From an uncultured Lachnospiraceae bacterium (GTDB lineage Bacteria > Bacillota > Clostridia > Lachnospirales > Lachnospiraceae), in contig CACYNO010000001.1 of assembly GCA_902775895.1 (NCBI GenBank), forward strand, positions 372,001 through 436,000: a stretch of DNA of 64,000 bases. Direction: 5' to 3'. The notes beneath the pieces were generated by a model, which was not told the origin of the DNA, searched no databases, and worked only from the letters and a program-made list of their open reading frames with translations. The position numbers and the translations under genes were made by a program. This document shows, piece after piece, positions 25,958 through 34,953 of this stretch; within the stretch, counting starts at the first letter, position 1; each line of letters begins with the position of its first letter.

Positions 25958-26848
25958 ATGATGGAATATGCTAATTTCATTGAAACCATCCGTAAACGTG
26001 CAGTAAAAACTGCAGGAGAGGATGGTAAGGTTTTTATCAACAAAGTTGTAAAAAACAACGGAAAGGAGATGGACGGACTTGTCATTTTAGAAAACGGTTA
26101 CAGTATCGCGCCAACCATTTATCTGAATGATTATTACGAAAACTACCGCTGCGGAGCAGACATTGATGACATAATGAACGAGATCCTGACTATTTATTAC
26201 AGAAACAGGGATGCCGTATGCTTTAACACGGAGATGTTTAATGACTTTGAAAGCGTTAAAGGCAGTATAGTGTACAAGCTCATTAATTTTGAAAAGAACA
26301 AAGAACTCCTGCGGGAAGTTCCGCACAAACGGTTCCTTGATCTGGCCGTAGTGTGCTACTGTATAGTAAAACGTTTAAATAATTATATAGCGACTACCAT
26401 GATCAAAAATGATTTTCTTGATAAGTGGGGTGTAAGTTCAGATGTTCTTTTTGATATGGCTAAAAAAAACACTCCGGAATTATTGTCTGCAAGGATATCA
26501 CCAATAACCGGATTCCTGAACGAAATATCCGGAAATGATATATATGAAGTTCCTGATAAAGACGATGTATCAATGTTTGTAATGACAAATGAGACTCACG
26601 TTAACGGCGCAGCATGTATGCTCTATACGGATGTTATCGACAGACTCAGTAAAGATCTGGACAAGGATCTGTACATCCTTCCTTCTTCAGTTCACGAACT
26701 GATCATCGTACCTTTTGATGATAATATTTCCGGAAGTGATCTTGCTATGATAGTAAAAGATATAAACGAAAAAGGCGTGGCTGCAGAAGAGGTTCTGTCA
26801 GACAATGTTTACGAATTCAGGCGCAGTGATAAAAAAATTCATTTATAA
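25958..26848 (+). CDS. DUF5688 family protein of unknown function
   Basis: 296 residues, no signal peptide or membrane helix. The layout EYANFIETIRKRAVKTAGED, then KNNGKEMDGLVILENGYSIA and PTIYLNDYYENY, is that of the DUF5688 family, which is common and often multicopy in Lachnospiraceae; family name from memory. The C-terminal part (about 190-290: AACMLYTDVIDRLSKDLDKD, LYILPSSVHELIIVPFDD) resembles a small alpha/beta domain. No catalytic motif is recognised. GAGAGGAAAG precedes the ATG. It stands alone between a terminator and the HPr-like gene's promoter. Confidence 0.75.
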   Translation: MMEYANFIETIRKRAVKTAGEDGKVFINKVVKNNGKEMDGLVILENGYSIAPTIYLNDYYENYRCGADIDDIMNEILTIYYRNRDAVCFNTEMFNDFESVKGSIVYKLINFEKNKELLREVPHKRFLDLAVVCYCIVKRLNNYIATTMIKNDFLDKWGVSSDVLFDMAKKNTPELLSARISPITGFLNEISGNDIYEVPDKDDVSMFVMTNETHVNGAACMLYTDVIDRLSKDLDKDLYILPSSVHELIIVPFDDNISGSDLAMIVKDINEKGVAAEEVLSDNVYEFRRSDKKIHL

Positions 26849-26853
26849 AAAAG

Positions 26854-26882
26854 TTGACTTTAATTTGATCATGCTGTATATA
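26854..26882 (+). promoter_or_regulatory. Promoter for the HPr-like gene
   Basis: TTGACT (26854-26859), a 17-bp spacer and TATATA (26877-26882), about 40 bases before the ATG. Starts four bases beyond the stop region of the DUF5688 gene. Confidence 0.7.
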
Positions 26883-26920
26883 AAGAAGACATATACTAAC
26901 ATTTTAGAGGTGCGATTCAA

Positions 26921-27169
26921 ATGAAAAAGACAATTGAAGTTTCAGATATCACTAAAAAATATAAAAACCCGGTTGCGGAACTTGTTGAGGCTGCCTGTGG
27001 TTATTCATCACATATAGACCTTGAGTGTGATGGTAAAAACATAAATGCAAAGAGCCTTATGGGAGTTATGGCGTTTGGTCTTAAAAAGGGAATGGTCATA
27101 AACATCTCCACAGAAGGTGATGACTGTGAACTTGCACTTGAGGGGATATCTGAGTTTCTTTCCGCCTGA
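26921..27169 (+). CDS. HPr/Crh-like phosphocarrier homologue lacking the phospho-histidine
   Basis: 82 residues that align along their full length with HPr: beta strand KKTIEVSD, the helix PVAELVEAACGY, strand HIDLECDGKNIN, then AKSLMGVMAFGLKKGMVINIS and a closing helix. The HPr active site (I/L)HARP is replaced by KYKNP, so His15 becomes Tyr14 and Arg17 becomes Asn16. The regulatory serine of HPr (Ser46) is kept as Ser45 in NAKSLMGVM. This is the state of Bacillus Crh (Gln15, Ser46), a regulator rather than a sugar-transport phosphocarrier. It is monocistronic, with its own promoter and terminator. A CcpA-type co-regulator role is inference. Confidence 0.85.
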   Translation: MKKTIEVSDITKKYKNPVAELVEAACGYSSHIDLECDGKNINAKSLMGVMAFGLKKGMVINISTEGDDCELALEGISEFLSA

Positions 27170-27195
27170 ACGCATTAATGTCATATGATCCATAG

Positions 27196-27238
27196 TCCGT
27201 CTTACTTTTAACAGTAAGGCGGATTTCTTTGATTTTTT
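27196..27238 (+). terminator. Terminator after the HPr-like gene
   Basis: TCCGTCTTACT (27196-27206) pairs, with one G-T wobble, with AGTAAGGCGGA (27213-27223); a T-rich tract TTTCTTTGATTTTTT follows. Confidence 0.75.
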
Positions 27239-27257
27239 AGCATTTATAAGATATACT
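27229..27257 (+). promoter_or_regulatory. Promoter for the carD-like/valS operon
   Basis: TTGATT (27229-27234), a 17-bp spacer and TATACT (27252-27257). The -35 lies in the T-rich tail of the preceding terminator. Confidence 0.6.
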
Positions 27258-27316
27258 TTAAGACAAATACGCAAAAATGTTTATGTTAAATCTTACGGAA
27301 AGGAGTGTAGTGTAAA

Positions 27317-27811
27317 GTGTTTGAAGTTGATGACAAGGTAATGTACGGAGTGATCGGTGTGTGTACTGTTTCAAAGATCGACACACCGCCAATTAAAGAT
27401 GTAAGCGGCGAATATTATTTTTTACAGCCCTTTTTTGATGACAGGGGACTTATTTACTCACCTGTTGAAAACAAAGTTCCCATGCGTCCCATAATAACAA
27501 AACAACAATGCGACAAACTCCGCCATAAGGCGATGCATTGTAAAACTGATGAAGATCTGAATAAGAGGCTGTCAGCCAAAGAGTACGACAGCGTTATAAA
27601 ATCCCAGGATGCCAATCTGCTCCTTCACATGATACGTTTTTTATACAATATAAAGAACGAAAGAGCTAAAGAACTGCGCAAGATGAAATCCGTAGACAGC
27701 AGAACACTGCTTACTGCAAGAAAGCTCTTATACGGCGAGATGGCAGTTGCCATGGATTGTAATTTTGACAAGATAAGCGAAGAGATGGACGCTTTTCTAT
27801 CCATCGGATAA
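27317..27811 (+). CDS. CarD/CdnL-family RNA polymerase-binding regulator
   Basis: 164 residues. N-terminal Tudor-like RNA polymerase interaction domain (FEVDDKVMYGVIGVCTVSKI, YYFLQPFFDDRGLIYSPVE, about 1-60) and a C-terminal helical domain (about 65-160). CarD proteins bind the beta subunit and stabilise open promoter complexes, often at rRNA and translation genes. GTG start behind AAAGGAGTG. valS begins 22 bp downstream on the same strand, so a translation enzyme is tied directly to a global transcription factor. Confidence 0.88.
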   Translation: MFEVDDKVMYGVIGVCTVSKIDTPPIKDVSGEYYFLQPFFDDRGLIYSPVENKVPMRPIITKQQCDKLRHKAMHCKTDEDLNKRLSAKEYDSVIKSQDANLLLHMIRFLYNIKNERAKELRKMKSVDSRTLLTARKLLYGEMAVAMDCNFDKISEEMDAFLSIG

Positions 27812-27833
27812 AAACAGACAAGAGGTAAGAGTT

Positions 27834-30464
27834 TTGGATAAAAAATATTCTCCTTCGGATATAGAAGGGCGTTTATATAAAAAATGGATCGATAACAGAT
27901 ATTTTCATGCTGAGGCAGATGCGGGTAAAAAGCCGTTTTCCATTGTGATGCCGCCTCCGAATGTGACCGGTAAGCTTCACATGGGACATGCCCTTGATAA
28001 TACCATGCAGGACATAATCATAAGATTCAAACGTATGCAGGGGTATGCAGCAGTCTGGATACCGGGTACGGATCATGCCAGTATTTCCACTGAAGTAAAA
28101 GTTATAAATGCTCTCAGGGAAGAGGGGATAGATAAAAACGACATCGGGCGTGAGGCTTTTCTGAAAAGAACCTGGGAGTGGAAAGAAGAATACGGCGGCA
28201 CGATAATATCACAGTTAAAAAAGATAGGATCATCTTGCGATTGGGAAAGAGAGCGCTTCACCATGGATGAAGGGCTCTCAAAAGCTGTTACAAAGTCTTT
28301 TATAGATATGTATGAAAAGGGGCTTATTTATAAAGGCGCAAGGATCATTAACTGGTGTCCTGTTTGTAAGACATCTATTTCCGATGCCGAAGTTGAATAC
28401 GCTGAAAAAGACGGTAAGTTTTATCATATTAAATATCCTGTTACGGGGGAGGAAGGTAAATATGTGGAACTTGCCACCACAAGACCCGAGACCATGCTTG
28501 GAGACACCGCAGTTGCTGTAAATCCCGAGGATGAAAGATATAAGGATCTTGTAGGGAAAACAGTAAGGATCCCGCTCTGCAACAGAGAAATCCCTGTTAT
28601 TGCCGATGAATATGTGGACATGGAGTTCGGTACGGGTGTTGTTAAGATAACCCCTGCTCACGACCCTAATGATTTTGCGGTAGGTGAGCGTCACGGACTT
28701 CCACAGATCAATATTTTAAATGATGATGCCACCATCAATGAAAACGGCGGTACATACAAAGGGATGGACAGATACGAAGCACGTAAGTCCATTGTTAGTG
28801 ATCTGGAAAAAGAGGGTTATCTTGTGGGCATAAAAGAACATGTTCACAATGTGGGTACACATGACAGATGCTCTACCGTAGTAGAACCCATGATAAAAGA
28901 GCAGTGGTTCGTAAAGATGCGAGATCTCATAAAGCCTGCCATAGAAGGCGTTAAAAACGGTGAGATCAGACTGATCCCTTCAAGTATCGAAAAGACCTAC
29001 TACCACTGGACAGACAATATAAGAGACTGGTGTATCTCCCGCCAGCTTTGGTGGGGACACAGGATACCTGCCTATTACTGTGAATCATGCGGTCATATCA
29101 CCGTATCAGATGAAGATGTATCAAAATGTCCCGAATGCGGAGGAGAGGTGCGACAGGACGAGGACACACTTGATACATGGTTTTCATCTGCCCTTTGGCC
29201 CTTCTCAACTCTTGGATGGCCGGAGAAGACAAAAGATCTGGAATATTTTTATCCCACATCTGTACTTGTTACGGGATATGACATATTGTTCTTCTGGGTT
29301 ATCAGAATGATATTCTCAGGATATGAACATATGGGTGAAGCACCGTTTAAGGATGTTTTATTCCACGGTCTCGTCCGTGATGAAAAGGGGCGTAAAATGA
29401 GTAAGTCCCTGGGCAACGGCATCGATCCCATCGATGTGATAGACGAGTACGGTGCGGATGCACTTCGTGCATCTCTTATTTCAAACACATCTCCCGGAAA
29501 TGATATGAGATTTTTCATGTCAAGGGTGGAGGCTGCAAGAAACTTTGCAAATAAGATATGGAACTCTGCAAGATTTATCATGATGAATGATGAAGGGGCA
29601 CGGATAAACCCGTCGGATCCCATGCCGGATAATCTTACAGATGCCGACAAATGGATCCTTTCCGGGGTAAACAGACTTGTAAAGGATGTGACTGATAATC
29701 TTAACAAATACGAGCTGGGAATAGCCTATGACAAGGTTGATGCTTTTGCATGGGATGAATTTTGTGACTGGTATGTGGAGATGGTCAAATCCCGTCTCTA
29801 CAATGAAAATGACGACACAAAAGATGCGGCTGTATGGACGTTAAAGACCGTGCTTATAAAGATACTTAAACTGCTTCATCCTTTCATGCCTTTTGTGACT
29901 GAAGAGATATACTGTGCGATACAGTCTGAAGAGGAGTCCGTAGTCATATCTGAGTGGCCGAAGTATAGTGAAGATCTGAATTTCCCCGAAGAGGAAAATG
30001 CCACAAGAAATATCCAGGACGCTGTAAAAGCTGTCCGCAATATTCGTGCACAAAAGGATGTGCCTCCTTCCAAGAAACTGGATATATATGTTGTAACGGA
30101 AAATAAAGACACTCTTGATATATTCGAGAAAGGAAAAGCGTTCTTTAAGCTTCTTTCCGGTGCCCAGGAAGTATTTATCAAGTCTGATGCTGACAGTATT
30201 CCCGCGCAGTGTGTTACTGCGGTAATAGAGAATGCCTCAGTTTATATACCCCTTAGTGACCTTGTGGATATAGAACAGGAAAAAGAAAAGCTTACTTTGG
30301 AGATGAAGCGCCTTGAGGGCGAAGTGAAAAGGTGCGAAGGCATGCTTGCAAATGAGAATTTTGTAGCCAAGGCACCTGAAGCAAAGATAAACGAGGAAAA
30401 AGAAAAGCTCGAGAAATACAGACAGATGCTTGAGAACGTAAAGGAAAATCTTTCAAAGATATGA
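27834..30464 (+). CDS. valS: Valyl-tRNA synthetase
   Basis: 876-residue class Ia synthetase. HIGH motif as KLHMGHAL (about residue 48), CP1 editing domain with TTRPETMLGDTAVAV, KMSKS motif in GRKMSKSLGNGID (about 525), the anticodon-binding domain and a C-terminal coiled-coil arm (EKEKLTLEMKRLEGEVKRCE). The start is TTG 27834 following AGAGGTAAG. No T-box leader precedes it, since the gap to the CarD-like gene is only 22 bp. The stop overlaps the rimO start (ATGA). Confidence 0.97.
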   Translation: MDKKYSPSDIEGRLYKKWIDNRYFHAEADAGKKPFSIVMPPPNVTGKLHMGHALDNTMQDIIIRFKRMQGYAAVWIPGTDHASISTEVKVINALREEGIDKNDIGREAFLKRTWEWKEEYGGTIISQLKKIGSSCDWERERFTMDEGLSKAVTKSFIDMYEKGLIYKGARIINWCPVCKTSISDAEVEYAEKDGKFYHIKYPVTGEEGKYVELATTRPETMLGDTAVAVNPEDERYKDLVGKTVRIPLCNREIPVIADEYVDMEFGTGVVKITPAHDPNDFAVGERHGLPQINILNDDATINENGGTYKGMDRYEARKSIVSDLEKEGYLVGIKEHVHNVGTHDRCSTVVEPMIKEQWFVKMRDLIKPAIEGVKNGEIRLIPSSIEKTYYHWTDNIRDWCISRQLWWGHRIPAYYCESCGHITVSDEDVSKCPECGGEVRQDEDTLDTWFSSALWPFSTLGWPEKTKDLEYFYPTSVLVTGYDILFFWVIRMIFSGYEHMGEAPFKDVLFHGLVRDEKGRKMSKSLGNGIDPIDVIDEYGADALRASLISNTSPGNDMRFFMSRVEAARNFANKIWNSARFIMMNDEGARINPSDPMPDNLTDADKWILSGVNRLVKDVTDNLNKYELGIAYDKVDAFAWDEFCDWYVEMVKSRLYNENDDTKDAAVWTLKTVLIKILKLLHPFMPFVTEEIYCAIQSEEESVVISEWPKYSEDLNFPEEENATRNIQDAVKAVRNIRAQKDVPPSKKLDIYVVTENKDTLDIFEKGKAFFKLLSGAQEVFIKSDADSIPAQCVTAVIENASVYIPLSDLVDIEQEKEKLTLEMKRLEGEVKRCEGMLANENFVAKAPEAKINEEKEKLEKYRQMLENVKENLSKI

Positions 30465-31801
30465 AAATATTATTTGTCTCCCTCGGATGTGATAAAAACC
30501 TTGTAGATACGGAAGAGATGCTTGGACTTCTGGGGGATAACGGCTTCGAACTTACAGACGATGAAGAGCAGGCAGAGATCATCATAATCAATACCTGCTG
30601 CTTTATTCATGATGCAAAAAAAGAAAGCATAGAAACCATCCTCGAGATGGCTGAGCATAAAAAAAACGGTACATGCTTGTCACTTATAGTGACAGGATGC
30701 CTGGGACAGCGTTACAAGGATGAAATACTCGGGGAGATCCCGGAGATCGACGCAATAGTCGGTACGGCTTCTACAGACAGGATCGTGGAAGCTGTTAATG
30801 CATCCTTGGAAAAGAAAGAAAAGTTTTTTATTGATCCCACAGACAGACTTGCCATAGTAAAGGCTGACAGGGTAAGTGTTACCGGTGGATGGTATGAATA
30901 TTTAAAGATAGCAGAAGGCTGTGATAAAAACTGTACATACTGTATCATTCCGAAAGTAAGAGGAAGATACAGAAGTTATCCTATGAAATACCTCCTGGAA
31001 AGAGCGAGAGACCTGGTGGCAAACGGTGCTAAAGAGATCATTCTCGTGGCCCAGGAAGTAACAAGATACGGCACGGATCTTCCCGGAAAGCATAAGATGC
31101 TCACAAGGCTTATCAAGGGACTTGCAAGCATTCAGGGCTTGGAGTGGATAAGGCTTTTATATTGTTATCCGGAAGAGATAACAGATGACCTTATCTACCT
31201 TATGCAGAATGAGCCAAAGCTACTGCATTATATAGATATGCCCATACAGCATGCGTCAGACTCAGTTCTTAAATACATGGGGCGCAAGACCGATAAGAAG
31301 CATATAGAAAAGATCATCAAAAAGCTCAGGGACAAGATCCCGGATATCTGCATCAGAACCACGCTTATAAGCGGTTTTCCCGGCGAGACTGATTATGACC
31401 ATAAGTCTTTAAAAGATTTTGTTAAATTCAATGAATTTGACCGTCTCGGTGTGTTTACTTATTCCAGAGAAGAGGGAACGCCTGCCGATAAGTTTTCCAA
31501 TCAGATTCCTGAAGAATTAAAGACCGAAAGACGAAATGAGATAATGGAGATTCAGCAGGAGATCTCTAAGAAAAAATCTGCCGGATTTGTCGGGCGTATG
31601 ATGACTGCCATTATTGACGGATACATACCTGAGGACGACGTATATGTAGGCAGGACTTACAGGGATGCCCCGGGTGTAGACGGTAATATTTTTATAACGC
31701 CCTCAGAGAATACTTCAAGGGATATGGTGTCCGGCACTTTTATTAAAGTAAAAGTGACCGGTTCCACGGAATACGATCTAATCGGCGATATAGTCGAATG
31801 A
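30461..31801 (+). CDS. rimO: Ribosomal protein uS12 methylthiotransferase RimO
   Basis: 446-residue radical SAM enzyme of the MiaB/RimO family: N-terminal UPF0004 domain (VSLGCDKNLVDTE, NTCCFIHDA, VTGCLGQRY; three cysteines for the auxiliary cluster), radical SAM core with EGCDKNCTYCIIP, and a C-terminal TRAM domain. It methylthiolates Asp88 of S12. NLVD and the DKNLVDTEEML signature point to RimO rather than MiaB. Its ATG overlaps the valS stop; pgsA follows 13 bp later. Confidence 0.95.
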   Translation: MKILFVSLGCDKNLVDTEEMLGLLGDNGFELTDDEEQAEIIIINTCCFIHDAKKESIETILEMAEHKKNGTCLSLIVTGCLGQRYKDEILGEIPEIDAIVGTASTDRIVEAVNASLEKKEKFFIDPTDRLAIVKADRVSVTGGWYEYLKIAEGCDKNCTYCIIPKVRGRYRSYPMKYLLERARDLVANGAKEIILVAQEVTRYGTDLPGKHKMLTRLIKGLASIQGLEWIRLLYCYPEEITDDLIYLMQNEPKLLHYIDMPIQHASDSVLKYMGRKTDKKHIEKIIKKLRDKIPDICIRTTLISGFPGETDYDHKSLKDFVKFNEFDRLGVFTYSREEGTPADKFSNQIPEELKTERRNEIMEIQQEISKKKSAGFVGRMMTAIIDGYIPEDDVYVGRTYRDAPGVDGNIFITPSENTSRDMVSGTFIKVKVTGSTEYDLIGDIVE

Positions 31802-31814
31802 CGGGAGGCTTTTT

Positions 31815-32357
31815 ATGAATCTACCTAACAAATTAACCATATTAAGAATATGCATGATACCTCCTTTTTTGTTTTTTTTATACTGCAGCTTTGGAGGAGG
31901 TGCAAATAACTGGATAGCTTTTGCTATTTTTCTTGCGGCATCACTGACTGATATGTTTGACGGTAAGATCGCAAGAAAATATAACCTTATCACTAACTTC
32001 GGAAAATTTATGGATCCGTTGGCGGACAAGCTGCTGGTTGATTCCGCTTTGATCGCGCTTTGTGAGCTTGGCAGGATACAGGGATGGATAGTTATCATAA
32101 TAATCGCGAGAGAGTTTATAATCAGCGGTTTCAGACTTGTGGCAGCAGACAAAGGAACCGTCATTGCCGCCGGATGGTGGGGTAAAGCCAAGACTGTTGC
32201 CCAGATGGGTGCAGTTATACTTCTGATAATAGATTTTAAAAACACGCCAATGTGGGTCATTACCCAGATACTGGTGTATGTATCGTTAGCTCTTACCGTA
32301 ATTTCCCTTGTGGATTATCTTATGAAAAATAAAAATGTTATATCCGACATTAAATAA
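31815..32357 (+). CDS. pgsA: CDP-diacylglycerol-glycerol-3-phosphate 3-phosphatidyltransferase
   Basis: 180 residues, multispanning membrane enzyme. The CDP-alcohol phosphotransferase signature D-G-x2-A-R-x8-G-x3-D-x3-D is present as DMFDGKIARKYNLI then TNFGKFMDPLADK (about 50-75). Makes phosphatidylglycerol phosphate for anionic phospholipids. GGGAGGC precedes the ATG. The order rimO-pgsA-recA is usual in Clostridia. Confidence 0.95.
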   Translation: MNLPNKLTILRICMIPPFLFFLYCSFGGGANNWIAFAIFLAASLTDMFDGKIARKYNLITNFGKFMDPLADKLLVDSALIALCELGRIQGWIVIIIIAREFIISGFRLVAADKGTVIAAGWWGKAKTVAQMGAVILLIIDFKNTPMWVITQILVYVSLALTVISLVDYLMKNKNVISDIK

Positions 32358-32379
32358 ATAAAAAAATATATTTTTGGTA

Positions 32380-32408
32380 TTTACAAACAGATGTTTGCGA
32401 TGTATAAT
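32380..32408 (+). promoter_or_regulatory. recA promoter
   Basis: TTTACA (32380-32385), a 17-bp spacer and a perfect TATAAT (32403-32408). The LexA box at 32384-32397 sits across the -35 and spacer, where bound LexA would block RNA polymerase. Confidence 0.85.
32384..32397. promoter_or_regulatory. LexA (SOS) operator of recA
   Basis: CAAACAGATGTTTG is a perfect palindrome apart from the central GA, and fits the Gram-positive SOS box (CGAAC-N4-GTTYG). Similar sequences flank lexA in this window (45203-45216 and 45235-45248). Confidence 0.85.
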
Positions 32409-32440
32409 CATGATATATTTTTTATAAAGGAGACTGTGTT

Positions 32441-33499
32441 ATGAACGATAACATGAACAAAGACGACAGATTGAGGGCGCTTGATGCTGCCATCGCAAAT
32501 ATTGAAAAGGAATTCGGGAAAGGCTCCGTTATGCGTCTGGGTGATGCAGAGGACAACATAGATGTAAGCGTTATCCCTACGGGATGCATGAGTCTGGATG
32601 TTGCATTAGGAGTAGGGGGTATACCTAGAGGAAGGGTTATCGAGATATACGGCCCCGAATCAAGCGGTAAGACGACGGTAGCCCTTCATATGGTCGCAGA
32701 AGCGCAGAAGCTCGGAGGTATTGCCGGTTTTATTGATGCAGAGCATGCCCTTGATCCCGTTTACGCTAAAAAGATCGGAGTGGATATTGATAACCTTTAT
32801 ATTTCTCAGCCGGACAGCGGAGAGCAGGCATTGGAGATAGCAGAGACCATGGTAAGATCCGGTGCGATCGATATTATCGTGGTGGATTCCGTAGCGGCAC
32901 TTGTACCAAAGCAGGAGATAGACGGGGTAATGGGCGAGGCTCACATGGCGCTTCAGGCAAGACTGATGTCCCAGGCTTTGAGAAAGCTTACCCCTGTGAT
33001 CAGCAAGAGCAATTGCGCCATCGTATTTATTAATCAGTTAAGGGAAAAAGTGGGAATAATGTTCGGTAATCCTGAGACAACCTCCGGTGGCCGTGCGCTC
33101 AAGTTTTATTCGTCAGTAAGACTTGATGTAAGGAGAAAAGAAGCTATCAAGCAAAACGGTGAAGTTGTGGGTAACCATGTCTGTGTGAAAGTAGTAAAGA
33201 ACAAAGTAGCTCCTCCGTTCAAAGAGGCAGAGTTTGATATCATGTTCGGGACAGGTATTTCTTCAGAGGGAGATCTTCTTGACCTTGCTGCAAAAAAAGA
33301 CATCATTCAAAAAAGCGGTGCATGGTTTGCTTACAACGGTGAGAAGATCGGGCAGGGACGCGAAAATGCAAAGCAGTACCTGATAGATAATCCTGATTTC
33401 TGCAAAGAGATAGAAGAAAAAGTCCGTGAAGCATTTAATATCGATGGAGGATCAAATACCTCTGCAAGCGATAATGTTACAGAAGAAGATGAAGGATAA
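32441..33499 (+). CDS. recA: Recombinase RecA
   Basis: 352 residues. Walker [10 protein letters not shown] (about 69-77), Walker B region [10 protein letters not shown], loop L1 [19 protein letters not shown], loop L2 [20 protein letters not shown]. Catalyses strand exchange and triggers LexA self-cleavage; lexA is 12 kb downstream. The acidic, serine-rich tail ([17 protein letters not shown]) is typical. The ATG follows AAAGGAG. Expression should be damage-inducible given the LexA operator. Confidence 0.98.
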   Translation: MNDNMNKDDRLRALDAAIANIEKEFGKGSVMRLGDAEDNIDVSVIPTGCMSLDVALGVGGIPRGRVIEIYGPESSGKTTVALHMVAEAQKLGGIAGFIDAEHALDPVYAKKIGVDIDNLYISQPDSGEQALEIAETMVRSGAIDIIVVDSVAALVPKQEIDGVMGEAHMALQARLMSQALRKLTPVISKSNCAIVFINQLREKVGIMFGNPETTSGGRALKFYSSVRLDVRRKEAIKQNGEVVGNHVCVKVVKNKVAPPFKEAEFDIMFGTGISSEGDLLDLAAKKDIIQKSGAWFAYNGEKIGQGRENAKQYLIDNPDFCKEIEEKVREAFNIDGGSNTSASDNVTEEDEG

Positions 33500-33595
33500 G
33501 ATCAGGTATTTGCCTTATTTACAGATATGTGGTAATATGGCCGTAACACTCTTGTAATATTTTTGAAATATTTGATTATATATGGGGATATATTT

Positions 33596-34897
33596 ATGAG
33601 AAAAAAGAAGTCAAAGCTTATTAAGATCATATGTGGTGTTGTGGCTGCGGCATCTGTTGTTACTGCTGTACCTACTCTTTATGCGGATACTCTGGATGAT
33701 TTAAAAAATAAGCAGGAAGAACTTAAGAAAGAACAGGAAGAGCTTGAAAAAAAATCTCAGGATCTGAAGAACGAAAAGAATATAACTCAGGAAGAGATAG
33801 ACAAGCTTGAGCAGCAACTCAAGGAACTCCTTGATAAGATCAATGAATTAGACAGGAAAGCTTCCGAGCTTACTACGAAGATCTTCGAGACGAACCAAAA
33901 GCTTGAAGAGCAGATCGCCATACAGGAAAAACAATATAGCGAGATGAAGCTTCGTATCCAGTATATGTACGAAAATCAGAATGCTGATGTTGCCGAATCT
34001 TTCATTACTTCAGACAGTATGGCAGATCTTCTTAATTCTGTGGAGTATTACCAGAAGATATATGATTATGACCGCAGTAAACTCGATGAGATCGAGGCAA
34101 CAAGGCGTGAGATAGAGACTCTTAAGAATCAGCTTGAAAATGAACTTGAAGAAGTTAAAAAAGCTGAAGAAGAGATGAACCAGAAAAGAGCTGAGGTTAC
34201 TGAACTGGTAGATCAAAAAGAGGAGTATCTTGCCTCGGTTAATTCTGACCTTGTAAATAACGCGAACAGGATCGCCAGCACCCAGAAAGAACTGGAGAAC
34301 AATAAGGACGCTATTGCGGAAGAGGAAGAGCGTATCAGACAGGCCGAGCTTGAAAGACAGCGTCGTGCAGCTGAAGAAGCAGCAGCCAGACTGGCGGCTC
34401 AAAGAGCAGCAAGCAGTTCTTCATCAGGAGGTTCTTATTCAAGCGGTTCATCAGGATCGGGCAGTTCCACAAGATCTTATTCATCCTCCAGTAATGTTTC
34501 ATCATCTTATGCTTCAGGTACGGCTGCACGCGTTGCCGATTACGCAAGCAGAGGTATAAGTTCACATCCTGCTACTTACGGATGGTGCGCAGCATGGGTT
34601 TCGGGAGTATACTACATGGCCGGTGTTACTCCTCCTCACGGTGATGCGTATGATTATTGGAGAAAGTGGGGATCTTCTTCTACAGCTGCAGGCACACCTA
34701 TCCCTATCGGATCCTGCGTGATATTTGCTCCCTCAAGTGCTAACGGCGGATACGGTCATATAGGTATCTACATCGGAAACAATATGATCGCTCACAACGG
34801 TGGCGGAGTAAGGATACAGGATATACAGACAGTTGCAAATTGGACAGGCGGAAGATATGTTGGCTGGGTTTGGCCGAACGGAACACCGCTTAATTAA
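33596..34897 (+). CDS. Secreted coiled-coil CHAP-domain peptidoglycan hydrolase (PcsB-like)
   Basis: 433 residues: signal peptide with probable cleavage after LYA (about residue 31), a long charged coiled coil (about 32-270), a Ser/Gly-rich linker (about 280-320), and a C-terminal amidase/endopeptidase domain with the catalytic cysteine in YGWCAAWVSG and the histidine in GYGHIGIYIGN. The arrangement matches PcsB/CwlO proteins, whose coiled coil docks to FtsEX to activate wall cleavage at division; ftsEX is not in the window. ATG 33596 behind GGGGAT is preferred over TTG 33563. It lies between recA and recX. Confidence 0.87.
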   Translation: MRKKKSKLIKIICGVVAAASVVTAVPTLYADTLDDLKNKQEELKKEQEELEKKSQDLKNEKNITQEEIDKLEQQLKELLDKINELDRKASELTTKIFETNQKLEEQIAIQEKQYSEMKLRIQYMYENQNADVAESFITSDSMADLLNSVEYYQKIYDYDRSKLDEIEATRREIETLKNQLENELEEVKKAEEEMNQKRAEVTELVDQKEEYLASVNSDLVNNANRIASTQKELENNKDAIAEEEERIRQAELERQRRAAEEAAARLAAQRAASSSSSGGSYSSGSSGSGSSTRSYSSSSNVSSSYASGTAARVADYASRGISSHPATYGWCAAWVSGVYYMAGVTPPHGDAYDYWRKWGSSSTAAGTPIPIGSCVIFAPSSANGGYGHIGIYIGNNMIAHNGGGVRIQDIQTVANWTGGRYVGWVWPNGTPLN

Positions 34898-34903
34898 TTG
34901 TTT

Positions 34904-34936
34904 AAGACGGTAAGATTTTACCGTCTTTTATTTTTT
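34904..34936 (+). terminator. Terminator after the CHAP-domain gene
   Basis: AAGACGGTAA (34904-34913) pairs with TTACCGTCTT (34918-34927), followed by TTATTTTTT. Confidence 0.85.
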
Positions 34937-34953
34937 AAGAAAGGTACAAATAT

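Noticed and set aside
27181-27316. Possible T-box leader for valS (also considered at trpS and tyrS)
   Set aside because: No T-box consensus or specifier stem was seen, and the leaders (22 bp or less before valS and tyrS, about 28 bases before trpS) are too short.
33453-33512. CAAATACCT/AGGTATTTG pairing at the end of recA as a terminator
   Set aside because: The arms are about 50 bases apart and no T-run follows, so it does not look like an intrinsic terminator.
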